Assembly: GCF_902459465.1 (NCBI RefSeq)
Contig: NC_047080.1
Location: forward strand, 8,034,866 to 8,098,865
DNA from: Asterias rubens
Taxonomy: Eukaryota; Echinodermata; Asteroidea; Forcipulatida; Asteriidae
Direction of reading: 5' to 3'
DNA length: 64,000 nucleotides
Shown piece after piece: positions 1 through 12,603 of the stretch. The notes below the pieces were generated by a model, which worked only from the letters and a program-made list of their open reading frames with translations, was not told where the DNA came from and did not search any database. Each line of letters opens with the position of its first letter. Positions within the stretch are counted from its first letter, which is position 1. The translations under genes were made by a program, and so were the position numbers.

Positions 1-1679
1 TCTGAAAGGATAAACAAAGTACAAGCAGTTATACAAAAAATTATAAATTACAATGGGAAATTAAATAACAACACAAGTTAACAAAACAAAGAAAACAAAC
101 TTTGAACTGTGGTATTCCCCACTGGACAAGCCCAACGAACAGACCAGAGGTCTCACAATGTCTCAGGTCAGACATTCAGAGACTTTAATTGTATGTAAAC
201 AAGATTTTGGATTCCTCCACCAAGCAAAAACATAAAATAAATGGAAGGGAACCTTTACATGCTACCCTGGACTACATGACGGTGTATGCAACAGAGGAGT
301 CCAACCTTGGCTAAAAGGTAAGGTTATACTAGAATGGTTTTGTCTATGACCCCTTGCGCGTCACACGCGGCGACTGATGCCACGCTCACCATGTTGGTGG
401 TCATTAGGTTTACATGTAAACGCCATGTCGCCGACAATGCACACTTCTCTGAATCACACACGTTGACATTTACCACCAAAATGGGGCATCAAAGATTATT
501 CTGACGATGACGTCAGGTGAATTGGGTCAATAGGCAAAATTATAAAGAGATGCAGCGAAAGTCACATGTGGAAGTCTCCGCGATAATCAACCCTTCATTC
601 TCCTGATGGTTGCAGTAAGTTTCAGCTGAAAACAGTGTCTGTATAATTATAATATGTGTTACATTCACTTACTGATAAAAAAACCTGTAGTGTGTAATGG
701 ACAAGAATGTTGAATTCATTCACATTTTAATAGTGAGGTGACAGAGGGTACCAACAGCATCGCTGACTGTGAAGCATTCGGAAATGAAAACCAACCGGCA
801 GAAACGATTTAAGCATGAATCTTTTTTTCAGATTAAATTTGAAAGGTCTTCATGTAAAAACCAAAACAGATAACTTTGCGTATGGCACCACCACTTTATC
901 ACTCATTTTACAAAAAGCGATCATTGATAATCGACGTTTAATACTATAGCCCAACTTGGCACTTGTGTGGCCAGCTGAATCCTTCAGCTTCAGGTAGATT
1001 TATATACTATATTGTTTATAATATATCGAATGAAAAAGTGGTGGCGCCATACAGAAACTTTTCCCACTATCAACAGCTGCAGCAGTGCTTCTCACCACCC
1101 ACCAAGTTTTGTCCTTTCTACCAAAAATCATTCCACTCATCCAATTCCACAACAACAACCAACAAACCAAAACAGACGACTTTGTAATTTTGTTAAAAAC
1201 TTCCTCTACTAAAAACTATCTTAATTAATAATTTAAAATATATACAAATACAGAATACACAAACACAAACTCAGGGACAATAAACAGCATGCTGTTGACA
1301 AGAAAATGGACAAAATTGTTATAAAGGCGAAATTTGTTGGCCAAATTCAGACAACCCAACTCACTTTGGCAGAAAACAGGTTGCGTTGCACGAGTAATTC
1401 AAACGACAGAGCGCCCTCTTTCGCCCAAGTTTGTTATGCTATGCACCTTGTTTTTATTTTTATTTGCCTCGTTTGTCTCCCGTGTAGTTAGTTGACCTTT
1501 CACCCCACGCGCAAATAGCGTCTGCTCCTCAGCAGCCAGATATATAGCTACTGTGGTGTAACTGTACATAATCTCTCTCGCCGTCTGCTACACTCTGCAA
1601 ATAAACTGAACAATCTTTGTTGTCAACAAAACCTTTTCTTTCAAGTGTACTTAGGTCACTGAAAGAAGAAAGAACAACA
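1..1679. other. Upstream gene-less stretch
   Basis: I see no convincing exon here; the short open frames lack splice context and family resemblance. A segment at about 345-430 (containing gcgtcacacgcggcgactga and caccatgttggtgg) recurs in inverted orientation at about 9720-9830, so it belongs to a dispersed repeat. The stretch just before 1680 (about 1500-1679) presumably holds the promoter and 5'UTR of the membrane-protein gene. It contains a weak TATA-like string (gatatatagc near 1540), but a transcription start cannot be fixed from sequence alone. Confidence 0.5.
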
Positions 1680-4600
1680 ATGGCGGAAAAAGCAAGACCC
1701 AAATCTCAAAGTACACAGACTGAGAGCGCCATGTCTCCTTTCTTCAGCCAGTTACTGGACCCAGCAAACTTGGAGTATTTGTGGCCAGCTTTACTGATTG
1801 TTGTTTTCCTTGGGTTGGTGTGGACGAAAAGCCGCCGGACTTGGATGCTTGTGGACGCCCTGGCCATGGTGGCCTGTGGGCTGGCGCTTTTGTTCGTCCC
1901 GGAGAAAGTATTTGGTCTCATGGTCAGTAAAAGTTTGTAGTTTCTTTCTCAGTAATAAAAATATAATATGAGGCGTGAACAATCATACAAATGTAATCAT
2001 TGCATGCCTTTCCATTTTTATATGTGTTTATATTTACTTTTTTAATTAATTGAAATGCTTACTTAACTAATTTTTTAATTAATAATTAAGCCTGTTTGTT
2101 TATATCATTAATTATTAATATTTATTTCTACAAATCTTTATTGAAACGTATTATCAATTGTTTTATTTACTGTCACTTAACTCATGTTTGTTTTAAATGG
2201 AATTAATTTACCTGGTGAAAACTAAGGCACTTTATGTGTTGAAAAAAACGCCTCAACAAAATGACTTTGTAAATTACAAAATTTTGTAATTAAAATTAAT
2301 AGGGACCTTTAACGAAGTATAAATGTTTTTTTTTATAGTAACAGTAGGTAATCTAATTATTTTACCGAATTCATACTAAAAAAATATGTTTTCTTTTCTT
2401 TTTTATGTGTTACCGTTGATGTATTTATTGCCAATTTCAATAATCAAAGACATAGGATTTGAATAATGGGGGAAAAAGCAGAAGAGAATGTTTTCATAAA
2501 ATATGTAATCTTGTTTAAAAAAGGGAACCTATTTTTGTGTTGTATAAGAAACAAGAATGAATTGACTCTCTTTATTATACAAAAACTTTTTTTTTAAATT
2601 GTGACGCTTGGTGGCAGCAGACTATGTACCAGGTAAATCCACTGTTCTCTGGTGACGTGCGCATTCCCAGGTTCTACGTAAACAATGAAAACTTACCTGG
2701 TAAGTCTGCTACCACCTAGTGTTCCAAAATTGTAGCTTTTGGATTACACAATACTTAATATTTTTGTTTTTATGATGTATTTTTTATTTCAGTTGACTAA
2801 TCCGGTGAAGATGGATCTTTTCTTGACGGCCCTTTGTCGGATAGTTGCCGCGGTTGTCTTTGGATCAGGTATAGTCTGGATATGTCTGCGCAAATCAACT
2901 GACAACTACACACAGAACATGCTACTTGGTACCAGAGTGGTGGTAAGTAAGACTTAAATTCCAAGAAAAATTTACTAAAGATCACTAGCAGGTTGACAGT
3001 GTTGTCCGCAGGTTTTTTCACAACTGTGGGTATTCTGCAGCCGATTGCACAAAACTTTACGCGGCTGCGTAAGTCCACTTGCGCAATGTTTATGGCACAA
3101 GTTGCGCCATAAATGTTGTGCAAGTGAACTTGCGCAGTTGAGTAAAGTTTTGTGAAATCGGCTGCTGGACTAAAACAAATTTTTGTTTGGCTGAAGCATG
3201 CTGACTTGAAATGAGGTCTTCCGTATGTTTTCTATTTGGTGTTTTATCTTGGTTTTAAAAACTCTATTGTGCAATCTGGAACATTCTTTACGGCTTTCTC
3301 TGGATGTTTGTTGTGAAATTATTTGATGGAAACAAATTTAGTGTGCTTTTGGTGTCGGATGGTCATGATAAGATTCATAATTTGTAGTGAAATAAATGTC
3401 ATGAGAAATGAGAATCAAAAACGCCTGGGCCTAATTTCATAGAGCTGCTTTTTGTGTAACAGCTTTTTGCTCAGCAGAAATGAGCAGGAGACCAGTCACA
3501 AAGTGTACACGTGACATGGTAGTTTTTCCGGTAACCTTATTTTGCCAAGCAAAGTGTTGGTTTCTGCTTTAAAAGTAAAGCGTCAATGTTTGGGCCCTGA
3601 CAGGCAAAAATTACACAGTAGGGTGTCAAGAAAACTATGGGAACTAATAAAAACACAAACAAATTATTCTTTGGATTATTATTATTCATATTTTCCTTTT
3701 CTAATTGTATGTTTTCAGGGGACCTGTGCTATGCTAGTCGCAACGCATGTTTTACAGAGTGAGGAGCAATTAATCAGTGACAAAGTAAGTTTGAATAATT
3801 CTTTCATTTCTACAGAGCTCTGTTTATAAGTTTCTCTTTACTTGGTAAACTAGTTCTTTGTCTTTAAAAAAAAAAAAAAAATTATGCAAGTTGCCAGACA
3901 CACAAAGCCGAAAGGCCACTTCAAGGTGTGGGCTACAAATATTTTATTTCCAGAGACCGTTGCCACCTAATCCTAGGGCTGAAACAGGGTTACCCCTTTT
4001 ACTGTACATACGGATGTAGGCTTGGGTATCATCAGTCTGAAGCCTAGCCGGTAGAGCAGAAAAGCACTACCTCCCCAATTTTACGTTGCAAGTGTCACGA
4101 CCGGGATTCAAACCCACACTCTGCTGATCAAACACCAGAGCTTGAATCCGGTGCTCTTAACCGCTCAGCCATGACACGTCTGTTTGTTTCTGGGTTCCTG
4201 AGAAACTGCAACTTATCTCTTACTGCCATGCAGTGTACATTTATTTCCTGGTATAAAAAGATTTATTTTCAGATAACCTTGTGCCTTGCACCCTGGTGGG
4301 TTGTTTACTATGATCCTTTGTCAACTAAAAAGCTTTATTTAAAGGACCTGTGTGGATTTCACAAAGAGTTAAGACTAGCCTTATCTCTCGGACTAAGCTT
4401 AAGATTTTAATATCTGTTAGGACTAGTCCTAAATTAGGAAATCGACCCCTGGTCACACATGGCAACTTTTACAGGCAACTTGGAGGCAACCAACTGCAGT
4501 GCAAACCTTTCCATATTATTTTGTTGTTTAGTTTTCCCGGCTTGCCATGTTGGACTGCAGCTTGTGGATGCTCGGCAGTGCTTATTTCTTCATGTCGGCC

Positions 4601-6091
4601 AAGAATTACGGCGGCCACTCCCAACTGGACAGCTGGCTCAACCTCCATCTCAGGTTGGATTTCCTCTTGACGCTGATGTTTGGGCTGGTCTGGTTTGCCT
4701 TCCCAGAATTTGTCATGAAGATGCATGTAAGTAAACAACAAAACAATTGTTGAACAAGTTTTGTTTAGTTTGTTTGTTTGGACCAGTTCCAGGGATATTC
4801 TGTCCCCAAGTTTGTGCACAGTTCGTCACCTGGGGGGGGGGGGGAGGGGAACAAAGTTTTTTGGGGGGGGGGGGGGGGAGAATCTATTGCCACACTGGAT
4901 CACTCCATTTCAAGTTTCTTAGCAAGAAATGTTGTACTATGCTAGCGAATTGAATTGCGGTAACACTATGTGGATTTCTCTTTTTTAGTAGTGTTGGTTC
5001 TGCAAAGAGCAGATGATTAATTTCATTTCATTTTCATTTATTAATTTCACAGGTAAAAATTAATGCGTCGTTAACAAATTCTTTTGAGAACCAATACTAC
5101 TCAAAAAGAAAAATCCACATGGTGTTACCGCAAACCTCTGTTAGTTATACTTACAGTTATACACCATGCAAAGTTTCAAATCGTATTGAATTTAAATCTG
5201 TCGATGGTCTCAACACAATGACAATTATTTGTTGTTGTTTACACTTTTAGTCAACAGGTGTGAAGCCAGCGGCAGTGCACACCCTTATGGGTCAGATTGT
5301 GGGAGCGATGATGATTGGCTCAGCCATACTCAGCGCTGTAGCTCCGGGCTTCATGTTCCATGAAGACAAGAGAAATGTCCTACTCTGCAAGATTCTGGTA
5401 AGTTGACTTAGAGTCTGGCGTAAAATATCCACTGTATACATGAAGTCCTTTGGGTGGGACCTAAAGCAGTTGGTCCTGTGTGTTGTGTTACGCAGGTAAA
5501 CGAACCCAGTGCACTTATCGAAAATAGAAGGGGTTTGCCCCGGTGTACCTGGTTTGATTGACTAGCAGCATGTTGCGCCACAGCACCTTGTATACTGTTA
5601 CATGGTGCTATGTTAAAGAAGTAGGTCTCATAATTCAAGCGTAGTCCCTCATACCTTGCAGGAAAATACTGAATGTTAAAGCACGCCTTGAGCCTCACTG
5701 AGTGACGGATATGCACGCTGTATAAGAAGCCACTCATATTATTTATTATTATTATTTTCCGTAAAATGTCCATTGTATACATGAAGTAAATTGAGTGGAG
5801 AGCTTCATTTAGTTTGCTTCAAAAACAGTATGTGAAAGGCAAAGACAAAAGTGTATGGGTAGAAAACAAAAATTAAAGATGCACGTATGTTGATTTGTTC
5901 TATGTCTCCAGACTCTGCTGTTGATTGTCGTGATGGCTCTCTCATCCCTCGATCACTCCAATATTGGCCGAGGTGTGATGCTGAGTCACCTCATGGGCGT
6001 AGTGTGGGTCATCAACGCAGCGATGGGATACTTCGCTCCCCATGAGACAGACGGCTACCTCAGTGCAAGGAAGAATGCCAAAACCGAATAG
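1680..6091 (+). CDS. Multi-pass membrane protein with internal duplication (6 exons, 326 aa)
   Basis: Exons: 1680-1922, 2793-2942, 3719-3784, 4532-4726, 5251-5397, 5912-6091 (stop TAG). All donors are GT (mostly gtaagt), all acceptors are AG after pyrimidine tracts, and every intron is phase 0. The start is the first ATG in good context (acaacaATGGCG), giving MAEKARPK. About eight or nine hydrophobic segments are visible, for example LWPALLIVVFLGLVW, DALAMVACGLALLFVP, LCRIVAAVVFGSGIVWICL, LDCSLWMLGSAYFFM, FLLTLMFGLVWFAFP, MGQIVGAMMIGSAIL, LLLIVVMALSSL and LMGVVWVINAAMGYFAP. There is no cleavable signal peptide, and the C-terminus is polar (SARKNAKTE). Exons 1-3 and 4-6 look like two copies of one unit: LLFVPEKVFGLM against WFAFPEFVMKMH at the ends of exons 1 and 4, then a CRIVAAVVFGSG / MGQIVGAMMIGS helix. 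I do not recognise the family and assign no function. The exon model is strong; membrane location is inferred from hydrophobicity. Confidence 0.85.
2606..2725. mobile_element. Small foldback element in intron 1 of the membrane-protein gene
   Basis: The arms are ttggtggcagcagactatgt near 2609 and cttaccaggta-type sequence, with gtctgctaccacctagtgtt near 2703-2723 as the other arm. The two arms are approximate reverse complements around a short loop, so this reads as a non-autonomous inverted-repeat element. No transposase is present. Confidence 0.5.
3037..3172. mobile_element. Foldback element in intron 2 of the membrane-protein gene
   Basis: The left arm (gcagccgattgcacaaaact) pairs with the right arm (agttttgtgaaatcggctgc). 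Inner segments gcgcaatgtttatggc and gccataaatgttgtgc also pair, so nearly the whole element is palindromic. The outer motif TTTCACAAA..AATCGGCTG is shared with the elements at 36366-36514 and 49229-49396, which marks a dispersed foldback family. Confidence 0.6.
3905..4180 (-). mobile_element. tRNA-derived SINE-like element (family S1), partial
   Basis: Read on the minus strand, 4180 downwards begins with a tRNA-like head: gtcatggctgagcggttaag (A box) and later gtttgaatcccggtcgtgac (B box). This is the same head as the fuller S1 copy at 56994-57349. The body extends to about 3905. It lies in intron 3 of the membrane-protein gene. It is an interspersed repeat, not a functional tRNA. Confidence 0.6.
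4830..4880 (+). repeat. Long guanine runs
   Basis: Two near-continuous G tracts (about 12 at 4831-4842 and about 16 at 4864-4879) are separated by aggggaacaaagttttttg. They lie in intron 4 of the membrane-protein gene. They could form a quadruplex in DNA or in the nascent transcript, but they could equally be a slippage-prone homopolymer with an uncertain assembled length. Confidence 0.6.
5430..5760 (+). mobile_element. SINE S1-like copy with ATT-rich tail in intron 5
   Basis: The stretch holds the S1 body motifs agtgcacttatcgaaaatag, acatggtgctatgttaaag and gctgtataagaagccactca, and ends in an ATT-rich tail (attatttattattattattt). The same body recurs at about 19430-19572 and, reversed, at 35840-36115 and 43396-43831. 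Confidence 0.55.
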
Positions 6092-6798
6092 GCAGGGTAA
6101 AGGTTAGAGGTCATTACAATAGATCAATCCACTAAGAGCAAGTTTGAGTGTGCACCATGGTTAACTAAAGGTTGAGTATTTTGACTCGAACCCAGGCTGG
6201 TCAACCATTGGTTCACTGCTGTGGTCGACCATTTGGAACCAACTTCATGACCATGATTTTTTCACTGGTCCCAATAGCCTGTTCCATGCCAACATGTGTA
6301 AAACGCAGATGGGAACCAGTGACACTATAGCGAAAATGTGGAAGGCAATGGAGTGTTGAAAACCAAGGTACCGATGGTTGACTAGACTTCCAAACGAGTC
6401 GTTCGAGTGAGTGCATCACTGCGTCGTTGCTGGTCAGTAGTCGACTAAATGTGCGCACTTGAACTTGCTCCGTGCCGCACCATGGTGAGTACTTATCATT
6501 GATGCCCATGATGTGCAATCGCGCAGGGCACTTGGGCACATACAAATGACAACATATAGCACTCTAAATGGTGAAAGCTTGTGCGTATTTCATAATGGGA
6601 TATTAATTTGGCAAATTTTTGTGTGTGCATTCACAGCAGACCTGGAATTTCATCTTTGAAAGGGCAAGGTCATTTTAATTTTGCAAAGGGCAGTTCCATT
6701 GGAAAATCTTAAAATCAATGGGAAACTTTGAAGGGGCACCAAGGCCAAGACCCAGGGGCAATGAAGGACATGTCCTCTGTGGCCTGCGTGTAAATCCA

Positions 6799-7040
6799 GG
6801 GCCCAATTTCATAGAGCTGCTAAACACAAAAATTTGCTTAGCATGAAATTTCTTCATTGGAGAAAACAGGATTACCAACCAAATTTACATTAGTTACATA
6901 TTGCATGTTACTGGTATTCAGCTGTTGTTTGCTTATCCTGAAAATCACATGGAAATTTGGTTGGTTACCCTGTTTTTATCAAGGAAGAAATTTCATGCTA
7001 AGCAAATTTTTGTGCTTAGCAGCTCTATGAGGTTGGGCCC
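6799..7040. mobile_element. Foldback element, GGGCCCAATTTCAT family (F1)
   Basis: It begins gggcccaatttcatagagct and ends agctctatga..gggccc, so the termini are inverted repeats. Inner arms (ttgcttagcatgaaatttct / agaaatttcatgctaagcaa and gattaccaaccaaattt / aaatttggttggttacc) also pair. The whole element is about 240 bp, palindromic and non-coding. Full-length relatives lie at 21334-21576, 53519-53763 and 30194-30872 (the last interrupted). Confidence 0.75.
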
Positions 7041-7405
7041 CGGCATGTCACAGTTGTGATTGGTTGATGCACTAAAGGGGGCGGAGCTTAATTAATGGAT
7101 TGGTCTATTGTAAAGAGGGGGTAAAACACAGTAGTAAAGACAGTGTTCATATTGAGCATTTCCGGCTATGTCTTATGTCGGTTGCAGCAATGTTGAAGCA
7201 TATGCAGTGACTTGTTAACCATAGCCGTATCCAAAAGCCACTATTTTGGTCACCATGTTCATTTTGGATCACTCGTCTTAAGTTGTAAACAGAAGAGAAG
7301 GCATCAGTTTTTTTTATGACTGCTGAAATATTTCCCACAAGATAACGTTGAAAGTTGTATAGACACAAAGTGTGTGTATTATCAACTCAATGTATTGCTT
7401 GCTGG

Positions 7406-7580
7406 TCCCAATTTCATATTGCTGAAATAGTTTTTTGGCTAAGCAAATTGAGCAAGATGCCAGTCTCATATGCTATGTATGACATGGTATTTTGGCTGGT
7501 ACTCTTATTCTGGTAAGCATAATTTTGTTTGTGCTTAGCTTCTTTTTGTTCTGAAGCAGTTCTATGAAATTGGACCCGGA
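7406..7580. mobile_element. Diverged F1 foldback relative
   Basis: Left end ggtcccaatttcatattgct and right end agcagttctatgaaattgga are approximate inverted repeats resembling the F1 termini. The middle is diverged. It is annotated as a decayed family member. Confidence 0.45.
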
Positions 7581-8436
7581 GAGTTACAATTTGTTATTAT
7601 TATAAAAAAGATCATTGCTGAGCAATTATGAGCACGGGACTCAAGCTGTGATGTTTTTTGATCAACGGAGTGTGGGTTCAAGTTCCGGTGGTAGCACTTG
7701 TGTCCTTAAAGGTACTTTTTAACATAACTGTTTTGTCCTTCAGATGGGACATCAAACTGTAGATCCCATGTAGTAGCATTGGTAGTGCTTGTAAAAGAAC
7801 ACAGAACACTCACTTATCGTGAAAGAGTAGAGGTTAAACCTCAGTGTTTCTGGTTCACATAGCAAGCACCATTGTTGACAGGTTTCCTCTGGCTTTTGAG
7901 CTACAGTGATTTTTTCATTTATGAGGCATCCTTGGTTTCTTTACCAGAAATATTATAATGATAATAATACTAATTTCCTTGCTCAGATTGTAAAATATAT
8001 CTTTTTTACTACGCTTTTTATTATAGCAATATTAGAACGTTGTATCATAATGAGTAATTTTATTCTTGTTTTATATGATGCTGGATAGTTGTTGAAATTA
8101 TTAGGTGTATTAGTTTTAGGTGTGTAGTGCTGCTGGGTGTGTACTGCTGCTGGCCAAGCCGCCATTGTTTGGTCACTGGCACAGCAAGGAGAGCTGTTGA
8201 TCTTATAAAACACTGTTAGTATGTAGTTTTAGAGAAAGAGGTAATTTATCACCAACAAGTTTGCTACTGATAAAGGCTTTAGACATGAACCCTTTCTTAG
8301 GCATCTGGAACCACACAATTCTACGCTACAATTATGTTGTTTCATCCATTATTTGATTGCAACTTTGATGACCAATTGAGCATAAATTTTAATGGGTTTG
8401 TTATTTTATGAAATATTATGATTACTTTGTGCATAT

Positions 8437-8597
8437 AGCCCGGTTCATACTTCCTGTGAATGCGAAGGCGATACGAATGTTGACGTCACATATTCGCAAC
8501 AAATAATTCGCAGCAGTTGAGTTGTGCTGCGAAAACAGAGTTGTGACATATTCACGTCAATTTCGTATCGCATTAGCAGGAAGTATGAGCCGGGCTT
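8437..8597. mobile_element. Foldback element, AGCCCGGTTCATACTTCC family (F2)
   Basis: The left end agcccggttcatacttcctg is the inverted repeat of the right end caggaagtatgagccgggct. Inner arms around gcgatacgaatgttgacgtc and gacgtcaatttcgtatcgc pair as well. A second copy with the same plan is at 44840-45036 and a half copy is at about 41204-41326. No coding capacity. Confidence 0.7.
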
Positions 8598-9714
8598 TAG
8601 TTGGGATACACTAAAGTGAGGATACTGGGCCCGATTTCATGGCTCTGCTTACCGCCGAATTCTGCGCTTACGAACACGATTTCCCGCTTACGTGCAAGCG
8701 CCGAAAAGCAAAACCCACCAAAATAGTAAGACTTCTGATAGATATACCCAATATTTTGGTACACATTTGAATCTTGAAAAATTCTGGCTGATTAAAAAAG
8801 CATTTTTGTACCATATTTTTTGTTTTTACAAAGTTATCATATGCCAAGACGTCCAATTGCGCAGAAAATTGTTCACAACAAAGTCTGGGGATAATTTTTT
8901 TTTTTAATACAGCCTTTTTGCTTTGTTTTAGAAAAATTTCACAACTGCTGTGACCTTTTATGATGTCTGCTGTTGGTGTTTTGAAATTTGATGATGTTAT
9001 GGTTTCTAAAAGGTTAAAGAAAAGGTAAACCTAAATTATACTAAGCTTTTTTTAAGGATAAAGTACATTTTTGTACATATTTTTTTTTAAAGACATTTTT
9101 ATTTTTAAGGACGGAATTTAAACTTCAGTTGGATTTACAGATTCCTCGGAGGTTTAGTTTCGTCGGGGCCATTCAGAATAATAAATGTTTCAAATATTAT
9201 TTTGTTTAAAATTGTAGGCAGGTGGGTCAAAAGAAATAAGTGAAAATCTTTTTCAGTTTTAAATAAAAATAATAAAAAATAATAAAAATACATGCATACA
9301 AAAAACAAGTTTTTAAAGTTTAAATTCTGAATGGCTTCTTAGTTTTGGCCCCCTTATTGCCAAATGTATGTTTTTATAAGCATTAAGCACATTTTTGGTT
9401 TGCGTCATTGAATAATCAGGGTTTTAATTTTGTACTAAATTAAGATAAGATATTTGACAAGTCATGTAATCTGATAAATAAAACTTGAGCAAAATTGGAG
9501 ATGGGGAAAAAAAGCTTCATTTGAGAGTTATTCATTTGTATTTGTAGCCCAAGCCATTTGGAAAGCTGTTTTTGTATGAAGCGCAAGAGGTTTTGAAAAG
9601 GATATGGTTATTTTCATCATCAGAAAAATCTTGAATGCGCCATACTGGTGGGCAATTTCACTGTGCGTTTTCATATATAACTTTATGCATAGAGTATGCT
9701 GTGCGTTATGCAGT

Positions 9715-9832
9715 GACGTGCGCATTTAAGGCGACGCGGCGGTAATACACGTAAACCTAACTGCCCACCAACATGGTGAGCGTGGCATCAGTCGCCGTGT
9801 GTGACGCGCGTGCAAGGGGTCAATACCGGTAG
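9715..9832. repeat. Dispersed repeat related to 345-430
   Basis: Contains ccaacatggtgagcgtggca and cagtcgccgtgtgtgacgcg, the approximate reverse complement of about 345-430. One shared element in two orientations is the simplest explanation. Its borders are not clear. Confidence 0.5.
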
Positions 9833-10053
9833 ATGTGGAATTGATAACTGTAACCATTCAAGTTGCACATGCTTCAGATTTCCTTTCTCAATCTTTGAGT
9901 TATGTGTCACTTTGGGGCATTAGCATTCAAAATGGCTATGCCAAGGCTGTTAAATGAGGTACTCGTGTCTGAGTAGTCTAGTTAATCGGACCAGAGCTTT
10001 GGTGTTGTCAGCAGCAGAGTGTGGGTTCAAATCCTTGTCATTGAGCAAGGCCC

Positions 10054-10433
10054 TTAAAGGCAGTGGACACTATTGGTAATTACTCAAAATAATTATCATC
10101 ATAAAACCTTTCTTGATTACGAGTAATGGGGAGAGGTTGATGGTATAAAACATTGTGAGAAACGGCTCCCTCTGAAGTGCCATAGTTTTCGAGAAAGAAG
10201 TAATCTTCCACGAATTTGATTTTGAGACCTCAAGTTTAGAATTTGAGGTCTCGAAATCAAGCATCAGAAAGCACACAACTTCGTGTGACAATTTTTTTTT
10301 CATTATTATCTCGCAAATTCGATGACCGATTGAGCTTAAATTTTCACAGGTGTGTTATTTTAGGCATACGTTGAGATACACGAACTGTGAAGACTAGTCT
10401 TTGACAATTACCAATAGTGTCCACTGTCTTTAA
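10054..10433. mobile_element. MITE family M1, copy 1
   Basis: It begins TTAAAGGCAGTGGACACTAT and ends ATAGTGTCCACTGTCTTTAA, a terminal inverted repeat of about 28 bp. Internally it carries a second palindrome, gacctcaagtttagaatttgaggtc. About 380 bp, with no open frame for a transposase. At least 13 copies occur in this window, in both orientations, and nearly all begin and end in TTAA. Confidence 0.8.
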
Positions 10434-12603
10434 CCATAACTTCTTTCTTTATAAAAAGTTGGGAAGGTAGTGCATTCTACTCTATTGACCAAAAACAGTG
10501 CCCTCGCAGATGTCAATGAAGACCTATCTATGGCTGTGAGTTGTGCGCATCGCGTACATTCAAGCACATTTGTTAGTTTAACCTCGACTGTGGCGACTAA
10601 TGCAAGGAGTCTAAAGCACCATATCAAATCAACAAATTTAGGTTGTAAGCAGATTTGCTGTTGTTTATTTCAAATTTAATTCAAAACATACTGAATTCCA
10701 GGTTAAATGTTACACACTAAGACATATTCCGCAAAGGCACCGACATGAGGCGTTGATAAACAGGGCCCAATTTCATGAAGCCTGTAGGCAGAAAAACCTG
10801 CTAAGCACAGGAAAATCTTGCTTAGCAAAAACAGGTTACTCGCATTCAAAAAAGTTGACATTGTTGCGACTGGTGCAACACCTTTTTTTGCTTAGCAAAT
10901 AAATATTTTAGTAAGCTGAGAATGGTGATCTCAAGTGCAGAGCTCGGTGGTAAGCATGGATGGGTAGTAAAAAAAAGCTTGTGACCGTGGGTCCCTATCA
11001 AGTTAAGTACAATCAATTTCAATTTTGCAGGATCTTTTCATGGATTTCTTTTTAAACGAACACAAAAAAATGTTAAAAAAGACTTTGATAATGAAATCAG
11101 CAAAATTACTTTAAGGTAACAACTAAAATTACAAACACAAAACAATAAACATACATGCATTACTTTATAAATACCCTTTTTTCACAGCAAATATATACTA
11201 TATATTACAAATCAAAAACTTGTACAGCCTCTTAAGTATTAAAAAAAACACAATAAAACTAAGTTTCGCCAGTCCTGGCCAGAGCCATATATAGAGAGAG
11301 GTGCGACAAGTTGCGATTAAAAGCCAACAGATGAGTCCATATGAAAATGGGTAAAAATTATAATTTTCTAACCTCATGTTAAAATGGTGTAAAAATTACT
11401 TAATAATATAATAATGACAGACAGCAAATAGTTTCAAACACGGGAAAACAATGTTTAAAAGGACTGTTTGATTAAAATAGAGAATAAAACTGTTTTAATG
11501 TGAGGTTAGAGAATTGTAATTGTTCCCACTTTCACACGGATTAAAACCGTAGCCAATTGTTCCATGTACATGTAAAACCACAAAGCCCAGCCAGGGATAA
11601 AGAATAGGAGAAAACGTCTGCACAGCTCTACTCAAACATGGCCCTATAATGGTATAGCTCCTGGACCCAAGCTTTGGTGTTGTCAGTAGCAGATTGCGGG
11701 TTCGAATCCCGGTCATGACACTTTGGTTTCAAGTTGGGAATGGCAAGTGCATTCTGCTCTACCAGCCATGGCTCCTAGTGGACGCTACCCATGCCTTCTT
11801 ACTGACTGAGAAGGGGATAATGTATAACACTGTTTGCATGTCCACTCTTCGTATGTAGCGCCTTTTAAAAATACAGGGGGACAAAATCCCCTATGTTATC
11901 GACATCGGCCGTCCGCATTGGCGTAATTTTAACATGGGTAAGATTTGAGTGCTTCACGCACTAGCCACCAAGGCCACTTATCTCTACCAAGTATTTAATG
12001 TTGACGCTAAGCAGCTGATAATCATTCTAGGCTCAGCTGCACATGCACCAACATTTACTTTGCATTCCTCTTCCTTATACACATATCTCTTGGCTTATGT
12101 GAATTTTTACATAGAAATATTAAGTACATAAGAATTTTTAAAAATTACAAATTTCTATCATGATTTTAACCCTTTCATGATTCCTGTGATCTCCAACATG
12201 ATTCACTCATTATGTATTATCAGTATATCATTAACTAAACATATTAGTAAACTTGCACGTACAGTCATGTATTCAATCTTTTGAGGGAGTGTTGGCTTGA
12301 AAAGCGCAAGTTCGGTCTCAACATTTCAAATAGTTGCTCTTTCAGAGCCAACAAAAGAGATTGAATACATACAATCCTGCAAGTTTATTATTATTTATAG
12401 TTTATTCCTATTAATCACACCATTACATGTAAAGCTTTAAACTTCACTGTATTTCATTGTTTTTCCCAGTTGCAAAGCCCACAGCATGATACCCTAGACT
12501 AGACTATTCCACTAATCTAAGAGGGTGGGATCAGTTCCCAGTTTTGTTGATGTGTTATAGTCCAGGACACAAATTTGTTACCATATAAGATCTGCCACAT
12601 GGC

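Noticed and set aside
1617..1679. Upstream extension of the membrane-protein start (MLSTKPFLSS...)
   Set aside because: That frame would start at TTG; the first ATG in strong context is at 1680.
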